A stretch of DNA of 5,856 nucleotides from NCBI GenBank assembly GCA_002418685.1, contig DIEP01000061.1:1-5856 (forward strand). Direction: 5' to 3'. Positions 1-5,856 of the stretch are shown here, one piece after another. A program made the translations under genes and the position numbers. Position 1 is the first letter of the stretch, and every line of letters starts with the position of its first letter. A model generated the notes under the pieces. It was given only the letters and a program-made list of their open reading frames with translations, had not been told where the DNA came from and did not search any database. This DNA is from Ignavibacteria bacterium UBA5771. GTDB taxonomy: Bacteria; Bacteroidota; Ignavibacteria; Kapaibacteriales; UBA2268.

Positions 1-2
1 AA

Positions 3-1466
3 CGCGGGCTCGTGAAATTTTCCGATATTTTAAGCAAAGCAGAAACTCAGAAAACAAACACTGTTTCAGGAGAAGATGCCTTTTTATTATATGATACTTT
101 CGGATTTCCGCTGGACCTAACACAATTGCTTGCCAAAGAGCAAAATATGAATGTCGATAGCCAAGGTTTTGAAAGTTTTATGCATGAGCAAAGCAACCGT
201 TCTCGCCAAGCTCGAAAAAACCATACATTTGAGATTTTAACTCCTGGCGAAGATTTCAAAACAGAATTTACAGGTTATGATAAATCTGAAGATAGCGGAC
301 GTGTGCTTTGGACAGAAGAAAATAAATTAATACTTGACCGCACTTGCCTTTATGCAGAAAGTGGTGGGCAAGTTGCTGATAAAGGAACGATAATTCTCGG
401 TGGCGAAATTTATAATGTAGTGGATGTTCAAAAAGTTGGCAGTGCAAGGTTGATAGTTTGCGATAGGAATGTCGAGCCGTTGATTGGAGAAATAGCAATT
501 TCAAAGGTAGATATTCGCAGGCGGAAATTAACAATGAAAAATCATAGCGCCACGCATTTATTGCATCAAGCTTTACGTCAAGTGCTTGGCAATCACATTA
601 AGCAAGCAGGTTCTCTTGTTTCCCCTGACTATTTGAGATTTGATTTCAATCACTTTCAGAAAATTAGCAATGAAGAAATTAAAGAAATTGAAGCAATAGT
701 AAATGAAAAAATCCTCCAGGCACATCCTGTCAATACGCAAGAAATACCCTTGGATGAAGCACGTAAAAATCCTGATATCAAAATGTATTTTGATGAAAAA
801 TATGGCGATATAGTTCGAGTGATTACTATGGATCCGAAATTTTCCATAGAATTGTGCGGTGGGACGCATGTGCGAAACACCTCAGAAATCGGGTTGTTCA
901 AAATTAAGTCAGAAGGCTCTATTGCTTCAGGTGTGCGACGAATTGAAGCTATTACAAGCATTGGAATTGAAGAATACATATATGAGTTGGAAGATACAAT
1001 TGCAAATAAAGATGCTGAGCGACAAGAGATTCTCGAACGTATTAAACACCTTGAAAAATCGCTCAACCAAGCAAAATTATCAAGTTTGCAAAACATAATT
1101 GACAAATCAATAGAATCCGCTCGCAAATTCGATGGAGTGCTGGTTGCAACAAGTATGATTGAGGATATTGATATTGATTCGTTGCGGCAGCTTGGCGATG
1201 AGATGAGAAATAAATTGCACAGCAATGGGATTGGATTATTGGCAACTGTCAATGATCAAAAAGTGCAATTATGCTGCGTGGTTACTGATGATGTCAAAAA
1301 TAAATATCCCGCGGGTAAATTGGTGAATCTTGCTGCTCAATACCTTGGGGGAAGTGGTGGAGGACGTCCTCACCTTGCAACCGCAGGAGCAAAAGACGTC
1401 AGCAAATTGCCCGATTTAATTGCAAACTTCACCGATTTAGTTCTCAAGCAATTCGCAAATATATAG
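3..1466 (+). CDS. alaS: Alanyl-tRNA synthetase, C-terminal half (5' end outside window)
   Basis: AlaRS charges tRNA-Ala with alanine in the cytoplasm and hydrolyses mischarged Ser- and Gly-tRNA-Ala. The visible 487 codons hold the end of the tRNA-recognition region (LYDTFGFPLDLT, a typical AlaRS segment). The editing domain follows, with its zinc-site motifs HSATH (543-557) and CGGTH (855-869). A coiled-coil stretch (about 990-1110) leads to the DHHA1/C-Ala domain with the glycine-rich GGSGGGRPH motif (1347-1373). The reading frame is open to the window edge (RGL-V-KFSDIL), so the GTG at 12 is an internal codon and not the start. Known family members have about 870-890 residues, so roughly 390-400 residues including the class II catalytic core lie upstream. 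The editing and C-terminal motifs are intact and I see no frameshift. The next gene on the strand starts 63 bp downstream and is functionally unrelated. Confidence 0.97.
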   Translation, partial: RGLVKFSDILSKAETQKTNTVSGEDAFLLYDTFGFPLDLTQLLAKEQNMNVDSQGFESFMHEQSNRSRQARKNHTFEILTPGEDFKTEFTGYDKSEDSGRVLWTEENKLILDRTCLYAESGGQVADKGTIILGGEIYNVVDVQKVGSARLIVCDRNVEPLIGEIAISKVDIRRRKLTMKNHSATHLLHQALRQVLGNHIKQAGSLVSPDYLRFDFNHFQKISNEEIKEIEAIVNEKILQAHPVNTQEIPLDEARKNPDIKMYFDEKYGDIVRVITMDPKFSIELCGGTHVRNTSEIGLFKIKSEGSIASGVRRIEAITSIGIEEYIYELEDTIANKDAERQEILERIKHLEKSLNQAKLSSLQNIIDKSIESARKFDGVLVATSMIEDIDIDSLRQLGDEMRNKLHSNGIGLLATVNDQKVQLCCVVTDDVKNKYPAGKLVNLAAQYLGGSGGGRPHLATAGAKDVSKLPDLIANFTDLVLKQFANI

Positions 1467-1529
1467 GAGTTTAATCTCGTTCCTTCTCCAAGGTTAACTT
1501 AATTTTGCAGTAATGATTGGCACATTATA

Positions 1530-2336
1530 ATGAAGAGATTGAACAAATTATTCCAAATATTTTCGATACTTATTGTCTCTTATGTATCGATTTATGGACA
1601 ATACCCCGAAATTCATTGTAAGCATTTTATTTATGGTTACCCTGGTGGCGCTCCAAAGACAAATGATATGATAATACGAGATATTTATGCACTGAGCAGC
1701 AATGATAGCACAAAATTCGCCGATTGGGTTGTATACCGCCTGGATAAAAGTGAAGTAGAAGGACCTTCTATTTCAGAAAGAGATTGGAAGGCAGACCCTT
1801 GGTTGGATCCAAGCGAGACTCTTGAACAGCCCGATTATGATAATGCTTATAAATCATATAATTATGACCGAGGTCATCAAGCACCACTTGCAAATTTTAA
1901 AGGGACACAATATGCTTATGAGACAAATTACCTTTCGAATATTACTCCACAAAAAGCACTTCTAAATCGAGGACTTTGGAAAAAATTGGAAGATAAAGAA
2001 CGAGATTTAGTAATAAAATACGGAACAATCTATGTAATGACAGGTCCGCTTTATGAAAAATATATGCCGAATCTACCAAAAGCAGACGAATCCCACAAAG
2101 TCCCCAGTGGTTATTGGAAAATTATCGCAATTCCACAAAAAATCGGCATAGAAATATTCAGTTTCATTTTCGACCAAAGCACTACTTCAGCGGATATTCT
2201 CAAAAATCATCTCACAAGCGTGAGCAATATTCAAAAACGCTCAAAACTTGACTTCTTCTGGGAATTGAATGATTCACAAGAGAAGAAACTCGAAGAAAAA
2301 CCAAATGCTAATTATGATCTCTTTTTTGGAAATTAA
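1530..2336 (+). CDS. Secreted DNA/RNA non-specific endonuclease (Serratia nuclease type)
   Basis: This is a Mg-dependent beta-beta-alpha-metal nuclease that cuts DNA and RNA without sequence preference, probably exported. Residues 1-23 form a signal peptide (KR-rich start, hydrophobic FSILIVSYVSIYG). The catalytic motif DRGH is at 113-116 (bases 1866-1877), with His116 as general base. N-I-T-P-Q follows at 137-141, Asn146 matches the metal ligand (Asn119 in Serratia nuclease), Glu154 matches Glu127, and Arg84 matches Arg57; the spacings between these residues are the same as in the Serratia enzyme as I recall it. The 268-aa length equals the family norm. There is a single cysteine (Cys30), so the disulphides of the Serratia enzyme cannot form. 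The ATG at 1530 is chosen because an in-frame stop lies at 1500-1502 and the signal peptide begins there; no convincing Shine-Dalgarno precedes it. The gene converges on the flagellin gene with a 4-bp overlap. No adjacent inhibitor gene is seen. The family call is very secure; the biological role (nutrient scavenging, competitor or biofilm DNA) is inference. Confidence 0.95.
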   Translation: MKRLNKLFQIFSILIVSYVSIYGQYPEIHCKHFIYGYPGGAPKTNDMIIRDIYALSSNDSTKFADWVVYRLDKSEVEGPSISERDWKADPWLDPSETLEQPDYDNAYKSYNYDRGHQAPLANFKGTQYAYETNYLSNITPQKALLNRGLWKKLEDKERDLVIKYGTIYVMTGPLYEKYMPNLPKADESHKVPSGYWKIIAIPQKIGIEIFSFIFDQSTTSADILKNHLTSVSNIQKRSKLDFFWELNDSQEKKLEEKPNANYDLFFGN

Positions 2337-3271
2337 GATCCACGTATCAATTGCAAAAATGAACTTGGATTTTGATTTGCCTGTGCAAGAGAAGTAAGCG
2401 AAGACTGCTGTAAGAATTGAGATTTAATTAGTTCTAATTGCTCTTTTGCTATATCTGCATCTTCAATTCGTGATATTGCTGCACTATAATTTGTGATTTG
2501 ATTCTTAATTAAATCTTCCTGAGAATCAAGTCTGTTGGAAATTCCACCCAAATAAGAAGCAACTTTATTTACATTATTCAATGCAGTAGCCAGGCTTGTG
2601 AGTGTTGTTCCGATTACATCTGATTTGAAAATATTTAGATCAGATGCCGAAACAGAATTGAACGAAATCAAATTTAATCCTGTGACTCCTCCAAAAAGCG
2701 TAGTGGTTAAAGCATTGATATTAAAGTTGTTGCTTTCGATATTGAAATCAGCATTAGAAGATTTCAAATTTACTCCAAGAGTTTGCAAAGTATTTTGAGC
2801 GTTCATCCCAATCACAAAATCACTACTAAAATTACCATCGAGCAATTGCGCTCCACCGAACACAGTGGAGTTAACCACGGTTTGGATTTGCTCGACCATT
2901 CTATATGCAGCTCTAGCAAGGGCGACTTTTTCATCCGTGCCAAGTGCTCCTGACGATGCTTGTGCAGTTGCATCCTTAATTTTCGTTAATAATCCACTAA
3001 TATTATCCAGCGCATCCATTGCGATACTTGAAATATTTTTAGCATCTCCGACTGAGAGCAAAGCTGATTGCATTGCACCGTTCCGTGCAGTGAGAGCTCG
3101 CGAAGTAATATATCCTGCGACATCATCACCTGCATTGTTAATCCTTTTTCCTGTTGATAGACGCAATTGTCTCAGCGATATATCTCGATTTGATATGTCG
3201 AGTGCGTTATAAGCATTTTCTGCGGGCGTGTTAGTCCTTATTCGGGAATTGCCTCCTATTGCGAATGGCAT
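2333..3271 (-). CDS. Flagellin, short D0-D1 type
   Basis: This is the structural subunit of the flagellar filament, exported through the flagellar type III apparatus (no signal peptide, as expected). The N-terminal D0/D1 region (about 10-145) has the canonical pattern: IRTNTP at 11-16, RLSTGKRI at 37-44, the AGDDVAGY core at 47-54, and FGGAQLLDG at 138-146. The C-terminal D1/D0 region (about 225-312) has SNRLDSQ, SRIEDADIAKEQ at 267-278 and LAQANQNPSSFLQLI at 295-309. Only about 80 Asn/Ser/Thr-rich residues lie between them, so the outer D2/D3 domains are essentially absent. At 312 aa it is complete but on the short side. The ATG at 3271 is supported by a strong Shine-Dalgarno and by alignment of the N-terminal motif, although about six extra residues precede the usual start of homology. 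No other flagellar gene is nearby, so it is a solitary unit with a long AT-rich leader. The product could be one of several flagellin paralogues; the sequence does not say which. Confidence 0.95.
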   Translation of the reverse strand: MPFAIGGNSRIRTNTPAENAYNALDISNRDISLRQLRLSTGKRINNAGDDVAGYITSRALTARNGAMQSALLSVGDAKNISSIAMDALDNISGLLTKIKDATAQASSGALGTDEKVALARAAYRMVEQIQTVVNSTVFGGAQLLDGNFSSDFVIGMNAQNTLQTLGVNLKSSNADFNIESNNFNINALTTTLFGGVTGLNLISFNSVSASDLNIFKSDVIGTTLTSLATALNNVNKVASYLGGISNRLDSQEDLIKNQITNYSAAISRIEDADIAKEQLELIKSQFLQQSSLTSLAQANQNPSSFLQLIRGS

Positions 3272-3275
3272 AATG

Positions 3276-3282
3276 ACTCCTT
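3276..3282 (-). promoter_or_regulatory. Shine-Dalgarno of the flagellin gene
   Basis: AAGGAGT on the minus strand sits four bases before the ATG at 3271. It is a near-consensus ribosome-binding site and supports this start. By contrast, the nuclease gene and the 154-aa gene have no recognisable site, so the flagellin gene appears built for stronger translation. Confidence 0.75.
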
Positions 3283-3368
3283 ATTTTATTCTTTAATAAT
3301 TTTAATCAATTAAATTGGAACTCTCATTTTTACAATGAATATGCCAAAACTCCTATTTCTACTCTTCC

Positions 3369-3392
3369 ATCGAAATTTTGCTATTCAATTTA
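3369..3392 (-). promoter_or_regulatory. Weak sigma-28-like promoter candidate for flagellin
   Basis: On the minus strand TAAA (3392-3389) is followed after 16 bases by CGAT (3372-3369). The enterobacterial flagellar sigma consensus has TAAA, 15 bases, then GCCGATAA, so the CGAT core is one base closer than ideal and the flanking GC and AA are absent. It lies about 100 bp before the flagellin start, a plausible distance. In DNA this AT-rich, TAAA is common and only the CGAT adds information, so chance is a serious alternative. Confidence 0.18.
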
Positions 3393-3697
3393 ATCTACTT
3401 TAATTTCAATTACAAAAAATGAGCAAGTTACATTTGCCTTTCTTTCAAATTATTTGCAAGTATATATGAATAAATGATTTGTATAGATATTAATATGCCA
3501 CATTTTCAATTTTATCTTAATTAAATATGTTTAAAGATTTACATTTTCAAAGAATATGGCTATTATTATACTCAATATTTAGGAATAAATAATTTGTCTT
3601 TTTGGAAAGAAATATTTTTTTGAAAAATTATTTAAATAAAATTTTGCATATAATTAAACAACAGCGCAAATCAATGTTCAATTTTATACATATATTT

Positions 3698-4162
3698 TTA
3701 TTTGTCACTTTTTAAAAGATTGAGCAATTGATGAGCGAGATTCAAAGCTTCAGGTTTTGCCATAAAGCTTGCTATGAATATTTCATCCTCACGCGATAAA
3801 TCTTGACTCGGGGAATTATTCCCGCTTATTTTATTGACAATAGGAAGCATTCGGGAAATCGCGGGAAGCAATTTCAATACTTCATCGAGTTCCAAACTAC
3901 TGATTATGTTATTGCTTTCCTCAATTTTACTTACCAGTTTTTCAAAAAAATTCAAAATAACATTATAAGGATTTGAAGATTTCAAAATTTCTGAATTCGC
4001 AAATAAATTGTGCTCTCGATGTTCCCAATTGAATTTATTCATCCAAAGTTGAATTTTTGCAATTGGAATTTGAGTCAATTCTGATAAATTAATAGGGTCT
4101 TTATTTTCAAGCAAAGAATAGATAATATAAGTCAGATATGCTAATTGCGGTTCTTTATCCAT
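3698..4162 (-). CDS. Unrecognised 154-aa protein with terminase-small-subunit-like HTH
   Basis: I do not recognise the whole protein. Residues about 24-50 (INLSELTQIPIAKIQLW followed by NKFNWEHRE) read as a helix-turn-helix with the W-x5-W-x2-R-E ending typical of the N-terminal HTH in phage terminase small subunits and related DNA-binding proteins. The rest (about 64-154) looks helical and amphipathic, with leucine-rich stretches (IISSLELDEVLKLLP, HQLLNLLKSDK) and a charged linker near 113-126, possibly a dimerisation part. There are no cysteines, no membrane segment and no signal peptide, so it should be cytoplasmic. The ATG at 4162 has no Shine-Dalgarno; an imperfect dyad occupies that position instead. 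It is flanked by the AT-rich spacer downstream and the tonB terminator upstream, so it is probably a single-gene unit. There is no large terminase, portal or integrase nearby, which argues against a phage packaging role in place. A DNA-binding regulator is the best guess. That it is a real gene is likely from its length in AT-rich DNA and normal amino-acid composition. Confidence 0.75.
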   Translation of the reverse strand: MDKEPQLAYLTYIIYSLLENKDPINLSELTQIPIAKIQLWMNKFNWEHREHNLFANSEILKSSNPYNVILNFFEKLVSKIEESNNIISSLELDEVLKLLPAISRMLPIVNKISGNNSPSQDLSREDEIFIASFMAKPEALNLAHQLLNLLKSDK

Positions 4163-4163
4163 T

Positions 4164-4209
4164 CTGCAAAAATAACTTATGCAGTCATATTTGCGAAATA
4201 ATTAATTAT
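4164..4209. promoter_or_regulatory. Cluster of three dyads before the 154-aa gene
   Basis: Directly upstream of the minus-strand ATG at 4162 lie three symmetric elements. The first is CTGCA, 11 bases, TGCAG (4164-4184), with two further pairing bases inside each arm. The second is TATTT-GCG-AAATA (4188-4200). The third is the perfect palindrome ATAATTAATTAT (4198-4209), which overlaps a TATAAT on the minus strand (4210-4205) that could serve as a -10 box, although no good -35 lies 17 bases before it. The placement fits an operator, perhaps for autoregulation by the HTH product. The AT-only dyads may be chance; the CTGCA/TGCAG pair is less likely to be. Confidence 0.3.
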
Positions 4210-4316
4210 AAAATGGATTTATTTATGCGATGAAGAATCAATAAACTATTTCCTTATTCCTCAGCGCTTAAATTCTTATTATAGGGGACATAAGGTTGAT
4301 TAGTTGGTACGATTAC

Positions 4317-4355
4317 AAAATAAAAAGGGACTCAGAATCATTCTTTGTCCCTTTT
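4317..4355 (-). terminator. Intrinsic terminator of the exbD-tonB operon
   Basis: A perfect 9-bp stem, AAAAGGGAC (4323-4331) with GTCCCTTTT (4347-4355), encloses a second small helix AGAA/TTCT separated by a 2x2 internal loop. Read on the minus strand the stem is followed by a T-rich tail (TTTTTATTTT, 4326-4317). It begins 25 bases after the tonB stop codon, the right place to end the operon transcript. On the plus strand the stem also ends in TTTT, but no plus-strand gene reads into it. Confidence 0.85.
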
Positions 4356-4380
4356 CATCGAAAATTATTTTAAAAATAAA

Positions 4381-5163
4381 TTAGCGAAGCTTAAATTGGA
4401 TAGGGATACTTATCCACACCATAATTGGTTGATCGTTTTGGATAGCGGGTGTGAATCTTCCATATTTTTTAATTGCTGTGATTGCTGCATCATTTAGAAG
4501 TTCATTATCAGAAGCATCAATGAACATACGCTTTGCAGAACCATCTTTATCAACCAAAACACGGACGACTACCCTACCCTCGACACCTGCGCGACGTGCT
4601 AAATCAGGATATTGAACCAAACTTTGCAATTTTTTATAATCGACGCCTGGCTCCTTTTCAACAGGTATAAATTCTTCGGGATCAGGTTCTTTTTCTTTGA
4701 CTTTCACGTCAACGTTTTGACCTGTAAAATCAATATTCTGTGCAAACCCTCCAACGTCAATGCCCGAACCCCCTTTAGAACCTGCACGGCTTTGCACATC
4801 AATAGTTGCAAATTCTTGCATGTCAGGTGTAATCATAGCTTCAGGGACAGGAACAGGCGTCCCTGCACGTGCAGCTGGACCGGTATTAAGCATTTGTTCA
4901 GCGGGTGGCGGTGGCGCATCTTCTGTTGCTTGGTCAGTGGGTGGAAGATCCACAATATCAATTTTTGCTATTGGTGCGAATTTCTTCACTTCAGGGCGAG
5001 CAGCTTGCAATTTTACCCATCCAAAATAAAGCAAAAACAATAGCAAAGAAATAGCTGCTGTTATAATAAAACCCTTTACAGTGTTTTTACGTATAACACC
5101 TTTAAGCTCTACTGCTCCATACTTGGGCATATTTTCAATTAAATTTACTCCTGCGCTTTCCAT
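4381..5163 (-). CDS. tonB: Energy transducer TonB
   Basis: TonB spans the periplasm and passes the proton-motive energy harvested by ExbB/ExbD to outer-membrane TonB-dependent receptors. The 260 residues show a short cytoplasmic N-terminus with the KYGAVELKG segment (14-22), one membrane helix (about 31-50, GFIITAAISLLLFLLYFGWV), a proline/glutamate-rich periplasmic spacer (APPPPAE at 83-89, PVPVPE at 103-108, EKEPDPEEF at 157-165) and the C-terminal TonB domain (about 178-260). The domain starts around SLVQYPDLARRAGVEG, contains VVVRVLVDKDGS, and ends with VWISIPIQFKL. A glycine-rich patch (128-139) interrupts the spacer. The length and order are normal for the family. The start at 5163 lies one base after the exbD stop, and a purine-rich site (AAGGGG, 5171-5176) within the end of exbD precedes it by seven bases, so translation is probably coupled. 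A terminator follows the gene. The substrate receptors are not in the window. Confidence 0.95.
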   Translation of the reverse strand: MESAGVNLIENMPKYGAVELKGVIRKNTVKGFIITAAISLLLFLLYFGWVKLQAARPEVKKFAPIAKIDIVDLPPTDQATEDAPPPPAEQMLNTGPAARAGTPVPVPEAMITPDMQEFATIDVQSRAGSKGGSGIDVGGFAQNIDFTGQNVDVKVKEKEPDPEEFIPVEKEPGVDYKKLQSLVQYPDLARRAGVEGRVVVRVLVDKDGSAKRMFIDASDNELLNDAAITAIKKYGRFTPAIQNDQPIMVWISIPIQFKLR

Positions 5164-5164
5164 A

Positions 5165-5749
5165 TTACATCCCCTTAATTTTACTTATTTCAGTTTCTGA
5201 AATAGGAGCAATTGTAAATCTTCTTTTCCTTTCCATTGGCTTGCCCGTAGCAGGATCAACTTGCTTACGGATATTATCCACAATAGCACCTTCTGCTTGG
5301 TTCAATTGGTCAAGAATATCAACAATTTCTCCATACGGTGCTTCGGGTGAAACTTTTAAGGCAACAATTAATTTATTTAATAATTCTGGTTTAAGATTTT
5401 CACGAATGGAAATTTCTTTTATCTTTTTCATATCTTTTCTATCTATCTTTTCGGGGTCGTCTAATCCTATTGCGAAAAATATCTCTCCATCATCCCTTAC
5501 GAAGAATTGCAAAAGTTCCTTATCTAAAACTTTGACTTCTTCATATATTTCAGGTGGAATGGTCATTTCCATTACTTGTGGTGCTGCCATCGTAGTAGTG
5601 AACATAAAAAACGTCAGTAATAAGAATGTGATATCTACCATAGGAGTCATATCAATTCGAAAACCAATCCTTTTCTTGGACTTCCTTTTTGATTTACCAC
5701 GTTTGGTTTTTCCACTTCCCGATCCTAATGATTCTCCTCCTCCAGACAT
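5165..5749 (-). CDS. exbD: ExbD biopolymer transport protein
   Basis: ExbD is an inner-membrane partner of ExbB; together they form the proton-driven motor that energises TonB. The 194 residues begin with a very basic, glycine/serine-rich cytoplasmic tail (residues 1-28, many Lys/Arg). The single membrane helix (about 35-55) carries the family signature IDMTPMVDITFLLL; Asp39 corresponds to the essential proton-carrying aspartate (Asp25 in E. coli ExbD). The periplasmic domain runs from about 56, with the SPEAPYGEIVDILDQL element of the ExbD/TolR fold near 134-149. A charged C-terminal tail (about 158-194, Lys/Arg-rich, ending SKIKGM) makes the protein longer than E. coli ExbD (about 140 aa). 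The ATG at 5749 is preceded by AAGGAG nine bases upstream. It is followed at once by tonB and preceded by what looks like a second ExbD. TolR is a related alternative, but the direct link to tonB favours ExbD. Confidence 0.95.
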   Translation of the reverse strand: MSGGGESLGSGSGKTKRGKSKRKSKKRIGFRIDMTPMVDITFLLLTFFMFTTTMAAPQVMEMTIPPEIYEEVKVLDKELLQFFVRDDGEIFFAIGLDDPEKIDRKDMKKIKEISIRENLKPELLNKLIVALKVSPEAPYGEIVDILDQLNQAEGAIVDNIRKQVDPATGKPMERKRRFTIAPISETEISKIKGM

Positions 5750-5758
5750 TTTATTATT

Positions 5759-5764
5759 CTCCTT
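5759..5764 (-). promoter_or_regulatory. Shine-Dalgarno of exbD
   Basis: AAGGAG on the minus strand lies nine bases before the ATG at 5749, within the 59-bp gap that follows the upstream reading frame. It fixes the exbD start. I see no clear promoter in this gap, so exbD is likely read from further upstream. Confidence 0.65.
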
Positions 5765-5808
5765 TCTCTATTAATATAGACAATTTAATTTAACAAATAT
5801 TACATTTA

Positions 5809-5856
5809 TTATTGTTTTTTATCAGTCACAAAGTTGAAAACTGTAGCCCGATTTCT
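5809..5856 (-). CDS. C-terminal end of a probable second ExbD (cut by window edge)
   Basis: The minus strand from the window edge reads RNRATVFNFVTDKKQ and then two stop codons in a row (5811-5809 and 5808-5806). Fifteen residues are too few for a firm family call. The short hydrophobic strand TVFNFVTD followed by a charged end resembles the last beta strand of ExbD/TolR domains. The position directly before exbD-tonB fits the common order exbB-exbD-exbD-tonB. An unrelated operon member cannot be excluded. Confidence 0.45.
   Translation of the reverse strand, partial: RNRATVFNFVTDKKQ

Larger units (their letters stand above)
3272..3697. other. 426-bp AT-rich intergenic spacer upstream of flagellin
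   Basis: No convincing gene is seen here on either strand. G+C is 72 of 360 bases counted over 3301-3660, about 20%, visibly below the flanking genes. It separates two genes that both read on the minus strand, so it should hold the flagellin promoter and 5' leader as well as the 3' end of the 154-aa gene's transcript. It contains a 6-bp inverted repeat TTTAAT-CA-ATTAAA at 3301-3314 and many A/T tracts, but no GC-rich hairpin. Such DNA is often intrinsically curved or bound by nucleoid proteins; that is inference. Confidence 0.6.

Noticed and set aside
12..14. GTG as a possible start of the alanyl-tRNA synthetase frame
   Set aside because: The frame is open upstream to the window edge and the residues before it (RGL) fit the AlaRS family; a start here would lack the whole catalytic core.
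656..1252. 198-codon open frame on the minus strand within alaS
   Set aside because: It lies wholly opposite a conserved, motif-bearing synthetase frame, and its translation is rich in Ser/Ile/Cys with no recognisable domain; it is a shadow.
1526..1531. TATAAT just at the nuclease start codon
   Set aside because: It overlaps the ATG, so it could not drive transcription of that start, and no matching -35 box is present.
2316..2340. GATCT...AGATC inverted repeat across the convergent stop codons
   Set aside because: The stem is only five base pairs with a 15-base loop and no proper T-tract after it; too weak for a bidirectional terminator.
3335..3403. 22-codon plus-strand frame starting MNMPKLLFLLF
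   Set aside because: Hydrophobic short frames arise readily in AT-rich DNA; there is no ribosome-binding site or other support.
3421..3439. Minus-strand AGGCA...TTGC resembling a sigma-54 promoter
   Set aside because: The gap between the GG and GC doublets is two bases longer than the strict sigma-54 spacing, and the first element is imperfect.
3624..3650. A/T-only hairpin around ATTTAAAT downstream of the 154-aa gene
   Set aside because: The stem has no G-C pairs and an internal mismatch; it is not distinguishable from chance in about 20% GC sequence, so it is not called a terminator.
4612..5043. Plus-strand open frames opposite tonB (143 and 89 codons)
   Set aside because: They are antisense shadows of a clear TonB gene, with biased composition and no domain pattern.

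Overview
The window carries four complete protein genes that are clearly recognisable, one complete unrecognised gene, and two genes cut by the window edges. The organism looks like a low-GC, flagellated, Gram-negative bacterium. TonB and ExbD imply an outer membrane, and a flagellin gene implies motility. The N-terminal style of TonB and the apparent ExbD-ExbD-TonB order suggest the Bacteroidota/Chlorobiota side of the tree (for example Ignavibacteria or Kapabacteria). That placement is inference from gene content and style only.

Layout. The left end (3-1466, +) is the C-terminal half of alanyl-tRNA synthetase, containing the editing domain and the DHHA1/C-Ala domain; the catalytic core lies outside the window. 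Next, on the same strand, is a secreted DNA/RNA non-specific endonuclease very like Serratia nuclease (1530-2336). It converges on a flagellin gene (2333-3271, -); the two stop codons share one TTAA tetranucleotide. Upstream of the flagellin is a 426-bp spacer of about 20% GC that presumably holds its promoter. Beyond it is an unrecognised 154-aa gene (3698-4162, -) with a terminase-small-subunit-like helix-turn-helix at its N-terminus and a cluster of dyads directly before its start codon. The right end (4381-5856, -) is the distal part of a TonB energising operon: the last codons of an ExbD-like protein, a complete ExbD and a complete TonB. A strong intrinsic hairpin terminator closes this operon.

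How the genes relate. Only the ExbD/TonB genes form an obvious functional unit, powering outer-membrane TonB-dependent transport with proton-motive force through an ExbB expected just outside the right edge. AlaRS, nuclease, flagellin and the HTH protein appear to be separate transcription units with unrelated housekeeping, secreted, motility and unknown roles. I found no CRISPR array, tRNA, rRNA, insertion sequence or phage module. The least explained part of the window is the HTH gene with its upstream dyads and the AT-rich spacer next to it.
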